From NCBI GenBank assembly GCA_947471745.1, contig CANJKZ010000774.1, forward strand, positions 2,586,001 to 2,650,000: DNA of 64,000 nucleotides. The letters are read 5' to 3'. Positions 55,473 through 64,000 of the stretch are shown one piece after another (the stretch's first letter is position 1; each line of letters opens with the position of its first letter). The notes below the pieces were generated by a model that saw nothing but the letters and a program-made list of their open reading frames with translations, did no database searches and was not told where the DNA came from. This stretch comes from Closterium sp. Naga37s-1. Its lineage: Eukaryota; Streptophyta; Zygnematophyceae; Desmidiales; Closteriaceae. A program made the position numbers and the translations under genes.

Positions 55473-57022
55473 TCAATCTCCACTACCAGGGACAGAAGAC
55501 TCTACAACGGCTTCTGCAAATTGTCCTTCGCCCAGGATTGTGCCAGAGAAGTTCTTGGTGGACCGCCTCAACTTCTCTCCCCGCAAGATAGACACCACCT
55601 CGAACCAGTCCACCTCGTACTGGAGCAGTGAACAACGCATCAGATGCTCTAGGGAGGCTTCGGAGTGGCAATTACGACCCTGCTTCTTGATCAAATTCTG
55701 TTCACTGAACCCCCTCTCGCACTCGACAGTGCTCAGAGGGAGCACAGCAACTGCTTGCCACATCTTCATCAAGTTCGGGAACGAGTGCTGCCAGGCATCA
55801 TCACATAGCATGTTCCCCAGTGCCTGGTGGAAGTCCTTGTTATTGTGTTGAGAAACCATTGCCGACGTGAACATCCACAGCTCGCTCTGTGCTCTGGTGT
55901 AGTCGAAACGTGAGGTACGGGAGTGGGTAAAGAAGGGGCTATACTCGCAGCAAGCGGGAGGAAAGGGGGTTGTTAAACCAAACAGCCAACGTCAGACACA
56001 AGCGCATGAGCGAGTAGATACACAGCTCCAGATGATATGGTAAGAGGATAACAATACGCATAACCAGATATTGAACTCGACCAGATGCTTACCTGGAAGC
56101 TGGTTCTTGTACATCTTGTGCAGTTTAGCGAGCCACTTCTTGAAATTCTCCGCCCATTTAGCATCGTCTGCTACGTATGAGGCACAGCGGAACTGCTTCG
56201 TCCCCTCCAGATGCTCCAGGTCCCTCATGCACCACTCAAGCTCATTGTCGACTGCACGCACGAACTTCAACGAAAATTCGAAGCACGCCGTAACGTCTCC
56301 GCCCGTCTATTACCCTTCGATTGGCCTCTCGTGAAGTGTGTAGCTGAAGGACACTGGTTCCCCATCACTGTCCACGCCCTCAGCTTTGACCTCCTGCTTG
56401 TCCATCTTCTGATGACGCGTAATGAAGTCGTTCGGCGTCATCTTCTCCCCGCTGCCAAAGTGATGCTCGGGGGAACCATTGAAGTAGCGGTTCTTCAAAC
56501 ACAGCCGTGTCTGCTATACGATGTGCGCCACTAGTGTCACATCAATCTGAAGAGGAAATACAAATCAAATGGTTAGCAAGACTTAAAACCGCTACACGAA
56601 GGAATACAAGAATCATCTATGCTTACCTGCCGTTGCTGGAACCGTTGGTTGAGATGATTCAACTCCCACAGTACATCAGCCAGGTGACGAAGCAGCCGAT
56701 GGAATTTGAACGAGGTTGCAATCTTGTACAAGGCAGACTTGTACTCTTTCAGCACCACGATTACCGCAGGTGGAATTTCGAGAAGGCGTTGAATGGCCTC
56801 ACCACGTGACAGCCAACGAACTTCATGAATACCTTGAGCCTCCAGGTTAGTCTTACAGAAGACCTGTTGAATGTTGTGGAACTTGTCATACTTCACGTTG
56901 GAACGCCCGATGAGATTTGCGAAGCCTCGAATGACAGCATCAACCATGAAAAGCTCGGGGACGGCCTCCGCCGCATCTTTGTCGGCTAGAGCTTCCATGA
57001 CATGGAGAACAGAATAAGGCAA
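55473..57022 (-). pseudogene. hAT-family transposase gene, unit 3 copy, broken
   Basis: It has the same layout as the unit 2 copy. The first intron is at 56547-56626 (GTAAGC...TTCAG). A private TAG replaces Gln after LVAHIV in the second exon, and the shared TAA TAG follows ERPIEG. The last exon, with LPLSTVECERGFSEQNLIKK, is open to VESSVPGSGD. Confidence 0.75.
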
Positions 57023-57535
57023 GAGTAAGAATCCTCACTTCCGTAACACGGTTTAGCGGCGGATAAACGGGTTGAATCTTACCAGTGTGCAGGAGGGTCC
57101 GCACCACCGTAATACGGGTTGGATTTGACTTGAGAGGTTGGTGAAAAGATCCTGGCGGGTGGGGCTGGGGCAGGGCAGAGAAGGTGGCAAGGAGGTAAGG
57201 GTACAGGAGAGAAAAACGAGGGGGAAATGGAGCAGTGACTCTCGATGACTAACGAACAGGGCCTGTGTTTGATTTGAGAAAAACCCTGATAGGTTGGGGA
57301 TGGGGCGCGACAGAGAGAAGGGAAGGGGAGGGAGAGTGGCAACGGAGGCAGTGAAGAAGAGGAGGATGGAGGCGCATGAGGTGTGTGCAGTTTCAGATAG
57401 GAATGGTGAGTTGGTTTAGGTAACATCAACAGGGATGAAGGGGCAATATGTGGTAATGGAAAGGGGGAAAAGGGGAAGCTAATGTAAGTTTCATCATCAC
57501 CAAAATGTTAATGTCCCAAACCTGTCCCAAAAATT
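57023..57535. other. Purine-rich flank, unit 3
   Basis: A copy of 42249-42772 with a short deletion near 57138. No gene is supported. Confidence 0.4.
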
Positions 57536-57578
57536 GTCTGAGAGCGAATCAGGTTGAGCTGACGGGCTTGGAGAGATG
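57536..57578 (+). repeat. Isolated partial 58-bp monomer, unit 3
   Basis: Same as in units 1 and 2, abutting the family-3 LTR. Confidence 0.9.
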
Positions 57579-57683
57579 TGTCAAGAACTGAATGATGTCA
57601 CTAAGGTTGGTTGGGGTACATAAACCTAACCCTAAGTGTTGTACCCCATATGACACACATCACTAAGACCATAACATCTGACA
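57579..57683 (-). repeat. 3' LTR of family-3 copia, unit 3
   Basis: Starts TGTCAAGAAC and ends CATCTGACA; 105 bp. Confidence 0.9.
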
Positions 57684-57900
57684 CACCCCCATAGCCTAAG
57701 TGAGGGGTGTCAAGCAAAACCAACAACGTACGGTCACAAGACCAGTCACAAAGCAACAAAGCTCAGGGTGGATCACAATGTCACCACACACTCTGACCAC
57801 AAGCAAAAGTGCCACAAGGCCAATTCAATAGTTCACAGAGGTATATATAAAGCGTACAAACAAAGAAAGCAGAGAAATCAAGACTACGCAAGGCGAGAAC

Positions 57901-58867
57901 TGTCGGAGGTCCACTGGTGATCCCCGATTGATCCTAGGGAAGGGTTACAGGCTCGTTGGTCTGGGGGGTTATGGGCGCACTGACCCGCTACTTAACAAGC
58001 CCTTCTATCCCAATGGTCTAGTGGTTGGGATTCTGACATGTTATCAGAGAGAAGGTTTCGGGTTCGAATCCCAGTGTGTGCACTTCGGGCATCCCAGTGC
58101 GGGGGGGTGTCGGAGGTCCACTGGTGATCCCCGATTGATCCTAGGGAAGGGTTACAGGCTCGTTGTCCTGGGGGGTTATGGGCGCACTGACCCGCTACTT
58201 AACAAGCCCTTTTATCCCAATGGTCTAGTGGTTGGGATTCTGACATGGTATCAGAGCGAAGGTTTCGGGTTCGAATCCCAGTGTGTGCACTTCGGGCATC
58301 CTAGTGCGGGGGGGTGTCAGAGGTCCACTGGTGATCCCCGATTGATCCTAGGGAAGGGTTACAGGCATGTTGGCCTGGGGGGTTATGGGCGCACTGACCC
58401 GCTACTTAACAAGCCCTTCTATCCCAATGGTCTAGTGGTTGGGATTCTGACATGTTATCAGAGCGAAGGTTTCGGGTTCGAATCCCAGTGTGTGCACTTC
58501 GGGCATCCCAGTGCGGAGGGGTGTCGGAGGTCCACTGGGGATCTCCGATTGATCCTAGGGAAGGGTTACAGGCTCGTTGTCCTGGGGGGTTATGGGCGCA
58601 CTGACCCGCTACTTAACAAGCCCTTTTATCCCAATGGTCTAGTGGTTGGGATTCTGACATGGTATCAGAGCGAAGGTTTCGGGTTCGAATCCCAGTGTGT
58701 GCACTTCGGGCATCCCAGTGCGGGGGGGTGTCGGAGGTCCACTGGTGATCCCCGATTGATCCTAGGGAAGGGTTACAGGCTCGTTGTCCCTGGGGGGTTA
58801 TGGGCGCACTGACCCGCTACTTAACAAGCCCTTTTATCCCAATGGTCTAGTGGTTGGGATTCTGACA
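57901..58867 (+). mobile_element. Tandem TRIM-like miniature LTR retrotransposon (5 LTRs, 4 interiors)
   Basis: Five LTR-like units of 138-139 bp (starts 57901, 58108, 58315, 58522, 58729), TGTCGGAGGTCC...GATTCTGACA, alternate with four 69-bp interiors. Each interior starts with a tRNA-iMet-type PBS (TGGTATCAGAGC, or TGTTATCAGAGC in two) and ends with a G-rich polypurine tract (GCGGGGGG) against the next LTR. The whole block is flanked by perfect TSDs AGAAC (57896-57900 and 58868-58872), and units 1 and 2 have the empty site with one AGAAC. With no coding capacity and this size it fits the TRIM class. The period of 207 bp is divisible by 3, so the 294-codon plus frame at 57928-58812 is an artefact. 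Confidence 0.9.
58221..58278 (+). promoter_or_regulatory. tRNA-like A and B boxes within the TRIM
   Basis: TGGTCTAGTGG (58221-58231, inside the LTR) matches a Pol III A box and GGTTCGAATCC (58268-58278, inside the interior) matches a B box. The gap between them is 36 bp, as in a tRNA gene. The arrangement repeats in all four complete LTR-interior units. Acceptor and T-stem pairing is poor, so it is tRNA-like and not a tRNA gene. Part of the B-box side may be extended complementarity to the primer tRNA (GGTTTCG). Confidence 0.55.
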
Positions 58868-58872
58868 AGAAC

Positions 58873-60742
58873 CTGTGTCAACGAGACCTAACTGCACACA
58901 ACACATCCGGTGGTCACAAGGCAGGTGGGCCTTGGTGAAGATGTCTGCAGTGTTGGCCTCGGACTCCACAAAGTCGAAGTGAGCCTGTCCACGCCTCTGC
59001 AACTCTCGCAGAAGAAAGTACCTGACATTGATGTGCTTCACTCTGCTCTCCATTCGCGGCTCTCGACATAGGATAATCGATGCCTTGTTGTCAGTGAACA
59101 AGGTCGGTGCAGAGCTCGGTCGCTCACCAAGGTCGGTGAGCAAGAAAGTCAACCAACGCAGCTCCTTTGCAGCCATGGCTCCAGCGTAGATCTCAGCCTC
59201 AGCGGTAGAGGTCAAGACCGAGGAGGAATGCGTGGACCTCTAAGAAATAGCTCCAGAGCCCAGGCTGAAGCAGTACCCCTGAGTAGACCCGTGAGTCTCG
59301 GCGTCATGAGCGTAAGAAGAGTCACAATGTCCAGTAAGTACGACAGACTGTCTCCCTCCAAGAACCAGCCCCACGCCTGATGTCATCGCTAGGTACTTCA
59401 CCACCCTCACAGCAGCTGTCTAGTGAACTGGACGGTGTCTCCCTGGCGCAACAAAGTGAGCAAGGATGCTGAGAGGGAAGGTGAGGTCCGGGCGAGTACA
59501 AGTCATCAGGTACATGAGGCAGCCCACAAGCTCTGCATAGGACCACTAGGCTCAAACGGCTTGTCAAGAAAGGGTCCAGTGAGTCTGTGGTCAACAGCAA
59601 GAGGTGTGCGCTGTACTGTGGAGTGCTGAAGCTCGAACCGCTGAAGGATCTGCTGCACCATGTGTGCCTGCAAGAGTGTAATGGTGCGAGCGGCTCTGTC
59701 CCTGGTGATCTGCAGGCCAAGGTAGTGGCGCAGCTCACCAAGGCCAGTGCACGTGTGTCTCTTCTGCAGTTCGCGCTTCACATCAGCCAAAGCAACCCTG
59801 TCAGCAGTGGCGAAAACCGGGTTGTCGACGTAGACCATTACAATGAACGGTGTGGAGCCACGACGAACAAACAGCTACAGGTCGGCAGAAGACGGCTGGA
59901 AACCGAAATCAGACAGGGTAGAATGAAGGGTATCGAGCCACTCATGAGGAGCCTGATGGAGACCGTAGACCGGTCACCTCAGCCTCTACTGGGTCCCAGG
60001 AGGGAAAGTGCTAGTGAAGGCAGAGGGACGACGCAACCAGACCTCCTCGTGTAGGCTACTCTGAAGGAAGGAAATGGAGAAATCGAGAGAATGTAGCTCG
60101 TAGTCTCTCTGTACTGCTACGTGCAGTAACACCCGAAGACTGGTCATCTTCGGGGTAGGCGCGAAGGTCTGAAAGAAGTTAACTCCCTCGCGCTGACTGC
60201 CACATAGCGTGCCTTGAAGACTGGAGGACACCCTGGTGGCCGCTTCACCTTGAAGATCCACATGCCATCGACTACGTTCGCCCTAGGGGGGGGAACCTCG
60301 TCAACGTAGGTGCTTGTGGATCTGAAGGAGGCCATCTCTAAGTCCATGGCAGCTCTCCACTGAGAGGCCCAAGGCCCTGACATTGCCACAGCGTCAGTGC
60401 GAGGAGTAGGTATGTCAAGGGCCTTGGGGTTTCCCTCAGGGGCAAGCAACATGGCACGGAGATGAGGGGAAGCGGCTGCCAGGAACTCCAGCTCAAACTG
60501 CCTGTCCTCTAGGGCGTCACAGCCAAGGGCAGACTCACCACCGACAGCCAGAGCACAGGTAGGAGGAGCAGCCACGAGAAAAGTGGCGTAGTCAAGGCGG
60601 CAAGTAGTGGCGAACTCAGTGACGGCGGCAGAAAGGGCGGAGACAGAGGACGGAAAGGCACGAGGGTCCGTAAATAGAGAGGCCAGGACACGAGAGAGAA
60701 TAGGTCGGTACGTGCGGTAGTAGTCAGTGACAGGAGTAGAGC
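58873..60742 (-). pseudogene. Family-3 copia RNase H, RT and linker, unit 3
   Basis: RNase H reads STAEAEIYAGAMAAKELRWL, FTDNKASIILCREPRMESR and ANTADIFTKAHLP, with the end altered by the TRIM insertion. RT carries LRHYLGLQITRDRAARTITL and the mutated YVDN. The linker (TYRPILSRVLASLFTDPRAF, SQWRAAMDLEMASFRSTSTY) joins the array frame in one 685-codon open frame (60144-62201). Confidence 0.85.
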
Positions 60743-62671
60743 TGAGAACACGAGTCTGAGAGCGAATGAGTTTGAGCTGACGGGCTTGGGGAGATGGGCT
60801 CGAGCACACAAGTCTGAGAGCGAATGAGGTTGAGCTGACGGGCTTGGGGAGATGGGCTCGAGCACACGAGTCTGAGAGCGAATCAGGTTGAGCTGACGGG
60901 CTTAGGGAGATGGGCTCGAGCACACGAGTCTGAGAGCGAATGAGGTTGAGCTGACGGGCTTGGGGAGATGGGCTCGAGCACACGAGTCTGAGAGCGAATG
61001 AGGTTGAGCTGACGGGCTTGGGGAGATGGGCTCGAGCAAACGAGTCTGAGAGCGAATGAGGTTGAGCTGACGGGCTTGGGGAGATGGGCTCGAGCACACG
61101 AGTCTGAGAGCGAATGAGGTTGAGCTGACGGGCTTGGGGAGATGGGCTCGAGCACACGAGTCTGAGAGCGAATGAGGTTGAGCTGACGGGCTTGGGGAGA
61201 TGGGCTCGAGCACACGAGTCTGAGAGCGAATGAGGTTGAGCTGACGGGCTTGGGGAGATGGGCTCGAGCACACGAGTCTGAGAGCGAATGAGGTTGAGCT
61301 GACGGGCTTGGGGAGATGGGCTCGAGCACACGAGTCTGAGAGCGAATGAGGTTGAACTGACGGGCTTGGGGAGATGGGCTCGAGCACACGAGTCTGAGAG
61401 CGAATGAGGTTGAGCTGACGGGCTTGGGGAGATGGGCTCGAGCACACGAGTCTGAGAGCGAATGAGGTTGAGCTGACGGGCTTGGGGAGATGGGCTCGAG
61501 CACACGAGTCTGAGAGCGAATGAGGTTGAGCTGACGGGCTTGGGGAGATGGGCTCGAGCACACGAGTCTGAGAGCGAATGAGGTTGAGCTGACGGGCTTG
61601 GGGAGATGGGCTCGAGCACACGAGTCTGAGAGCGAATGAGGTTGAGCTGACGGGCTTGGGGAGATGGGCTCGAGCACACGAGTCTGAGAGCGAATGAGGT
61701 TGAGCTGACGGGCTTGGGGAGATGGGCTCGAGCACACGAGTCTGAGAGCGAATGAGGTTGAGCTGACGGGCTTGGGGAGATGGGCTCGAGCACACGAGTC
61801 TGAGAGCGAATGAGGTTGAGCTGACGGGCTTGGGGAGATGGGCTCGAGCACACGAGTCTGAGAGCGAATGAGGTTGAGCTGACGGGCTTGGTGAGATGGG
61901 CTCGAGCACACGAGTCTGAGAGCGAATGAGGTTGAGCTGACGGGCTTGGGGAGATGGGCTCGAGCACACGAGTCTGAGAGCGAATGAGGTTGAGCTGACG
62001 GGCTTGGGGAGATGGGCTCGAGCACACGAGTCTGAGAGCGAATGAGGTTGAGCTGACGAGCTTGGGGAGATGGGCTCGAGCACACGAGTCTGAGAGCGAA
62101 TCAGGTTGAGCTGACGGGCTTGGGGAGATGGGCTCGAGCACACGAGTCTGAGAGCGAATGAGGTTGAGCTGACGGGCTTGGGGAGATGGGCTCGAGCGCA
62201 CGAGTCTGAGAGCGAATCAGGTTAAGCTAACGGGCTTGGGGAGATGGGCTCAAGCACAAGAGTCTGAGAGCGAATGAGGTTGAGCTGTCGGACTTGGGGA
62301 GATGGGCTCGAGCACACGAGTCTGAGAGCGAATGAGGTTGAGCTGACGGGCTTGGGGAGATGGGCTCGAGCACACGAGTCTGAGAGCGAATCAGGTTGAA
62401 CTGACGGGCTTGGGGAGATGGGCTCGAGCACACGAGTCTGAGAGCGAATGAGGTTGAGCTGACGGGCTTGGGGAGATGGGCTCGAGCACACGAGTCTGAG
62501 AGCGAATGAGGTTGAGCTGACGGGCTTGGGGAGATGGGCTCGAGCACACGAGTCTGAGAGCGAATCAGGTTGAGCTGACGGGCTTGGGGAGATGGGCTCG
62601 AGCACACGAGTCTGAGAGCGAATCAGGTTGAGCTGACGGGCTTGGGGAGATGGGCTCGAGCACACGAGTCT
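60743..62671. repeat. 58-bp satellite array 3 (about 33 monomers)
   Basis: The most homogeneous array: long runs of nearly identical monomers between about 61070 and 62090. It shows the same junctions as array 2 on both sides (family-3 linker on the left; family-1 gag at CGCGATGCTGCTGCCCGC on the right). Confidence 0.97.
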
Positions 62672-64000
62672 CGCGATGCTGCTGCCCGCTTAGCCATTTG
62701 CAAGCACCTGCCGTTAGCCGAATGCGCTCACTTCGGACAGCACAGGCCCTGTACGACGCTGTAGTTGCTCGTTACTCCTCGCCTGTCACTGCTGCTCTAT
62801 GCCGTCCGCTAATGCCCTACCTGATCCCCGAGCTATCAGCTTTTGCCATAGTAGAGGACCTGTTTTCCCACCTGCGCACTAGCGACGCTCGCTACCGCGC
62901 TACCGCCCCTGCTGAGTTCCTTGACAGGAAACAGCCCCCGATGTTCATCACCCTCTACTTCATAGTCACTCGCCTCCCTGACTCTCTTCGCTCTGTCAGG
63001 GACCACTTTCTCTCCCTTGACCCCACCTCCCTCACTGTTGACCTACTCGAGCAGCATCTCCTTGCAGCTGAGACTAGTGCAGTTGCTGTAGGTGCTGCTC
63101 GTGGCACTCCGCGCCCGCCCTTCTTTGAGGGGTGCTCCCCCTCCCCCCTTGCCCCCTCCTACGCCTCTGCTGCTGCTGCAGACGTCCCTATTGCTGAGGA
63201 CGTCGGGGCTGCTTCTGCTAGTGCGAAGCGCCGCAGCAGCAAGGGCAAGGGTGGCAGGGGTGGAGGAGGTGGCAGCGGTGGTGGTGGAGGTAGCAGCGGG
63301 AGTGGTGGTGGGGGCAGCAGTGGAGGTGGTGGAGGCAGTGGAGGTGGTGGTGGCGGTGGGACTGGTGGCGGGAGTGGGGGCTCTGGTGGCGGCGGTGGAG
63401 GCAGCGGTGGGGGTGGCGGCAGTGGCGGCGGTGGGACTGGTGGCGGTAGGGGTGGACCTCGGCGTCGAGGCACTGGCGGTGGCCAGCGGCAGCAGCAGCA
63501 GCGTCGGAGCGAGAAACAGTCGCCCCAGCAGCTTCGTGAGTGGTTGTTTCAGCGTGGGACGTCTGGGGGTAGTGATAGCTGCCCGTACGTCATTCGCACG
63601 AGTGACCATGCTGGTCAGACATGCGGGTGACTGTGCTGGTCACACTTAGCACCGCTGCTTCTCCCGGCTAGACGACGCTTGGCGTGCTGAGTTTGGTGAC
63701 AACGTCGAGCGCCCTCGCTGGGCAGACCAGCTTAGGTCTGGAGTTGCTATCTTTGACCTAGACTTTGATGTTATCCTTTCTGCTATGTATGCTTTGTCTG
63801 TTAGACCGCAATCGTCACTACCACCGCTCCTGGGGGTCAGCGTGTGTCGATCAGCACGTGTACACGGACGGGCCGTCACCTGGCCACGTTCGCTCGTCGG
63901 CCAAGGTCCACTCTGTACACACTGGCTACCGAGCCTCCTCAGATAGCGGCATCTGCTCAGGTGTCCGCGTCAGGTAAGGTAGCCGCCTCTTCCTCGTGTC
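62672..64000 (+). pseudogene. Ty1/copia family 1, copy F (start of unit 4), gag to pre-integrase
   Basis: The gag frame runs from RDAAARLAICKHLPLAECAH through the Gly/Ser tract, QRQQQQRRSEKQSPQQLREW and CPYVIRTSDHAGQTCG to a TGA near 63628. It then continues as in copy D with the same protease deletion (about 63803) and runs off the window. It keeps the Cys/His cluster that E has lost, so it is not a simple copy of E. Confidence 0.88.

Larger units (their letters stand above)
57579..60742 (-). mobile_element. Ty1/copia family 3, 3' half (unit 3), interrupted by a TRIM array
   Basis: LTR at 57579-57683 (105 bp), TRIM insertion at 57901-58867, RNase H at 58873-59215, RT to about 60190 and linker to 60742. 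The RT catalytic motif is MVYVDNPVFAT: the second Asp of YVDD is Asn, so this copy is dead independently of its frame breaks. The linker frame continues into array 3. Confidence 0.9.

Noticed and set aside
58214..58290. Functional tRNA genes repeated in tandem
   Set aside because: A and B boxes are present but acceptor and T stems do not pair well, and the segment includes a primer binding site and an LTR end.
57928..58812. A 294-codon protein in the TRIM array
   Set aside because: The repeat period of 207 bp is divisible by 3 and the frame runs through LTRs, PBS and PPT; there is no protein-like domain.

Overview
The window is repeat-dominated nuclear DNA from a eukaryote. It holds Ty1/copia LTR retrotransposons with tRNA-iMet-type primer sites, hAT DNA transposons, GT-AG introns, GC-rich coding sequence and several classes of tandem repeat. 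The mix fits a green-lineage genome; a streptophyte alga is my best guess, but nothing here proves it. I see no bacterial operons, rRNA genes or CRISPR array. Host coding sequence is limited to a few short exon-like fragments.

Left part (1-19958). A scrap of copia RNase H (1-80) is followed by a paralogous exon/intron fragment split by an 839-bp non-autonomous hAT element with a perfect 8-bp target duplication (111-949). A decayed minus-strand family-1 copia (A, 1100-8350) follows, then another copy of the same exon (8351-8525) and about 1.1 kb of unassigned DNA. Next is a young, nearly intact family-2 copia on the minus strand (B, 10422-16908), with 820-bp LTRs and a second, truncated gag in tandem (9668-10421). 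Beyond it lie a cysteine-patterned exon (16911-17016), 23-bp and 18-bp minisatellites, and two exons joined in frame by a 475-bp GT-AG intron (18770-19544). The last is the best host-gene candidate.

Right part (19959-64000). A family-1 copia (C, plus strand, 132-bp LTRs, TSD TGCTC) begins a macrosatellite. The unit is family-1 copia(+), broken hAT transposase gene(-), 3' half of a family-3 copia(-) with 105-bp LTR, then a 58-bp satellite array. It occurs three times completely or nearly so (to 35457, 50126 and 62671), and a fourth starts at 62672. All units share the TGCTC flank after the family-1 LTR, which shows segmental duplication rather than repeated insertion. Unit-private events include an 869-bp solo LTR in unit 1 (TSD AGTCT) and, in unit 3, a tandem array of a miniature LTR element (TRIM; 138-bp LTR, 69-bp interior, TSD AGAAC) that also carries tRNA-like A and B boxes.

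The 58-bp satellite has no stop codon in any minus-strand frame and abuts the integrase-RT linker of the family-3 pol, so it produces very long open frames that are unlikely to be genes. Arrays 1 and 2 show higher-order repeats of 1159 bp (20 monomers) and 1276 bp (22 monomers). Apart from element B, every retroelement and transposase gene here is broken by stops, deletions or lost catalytic residues.
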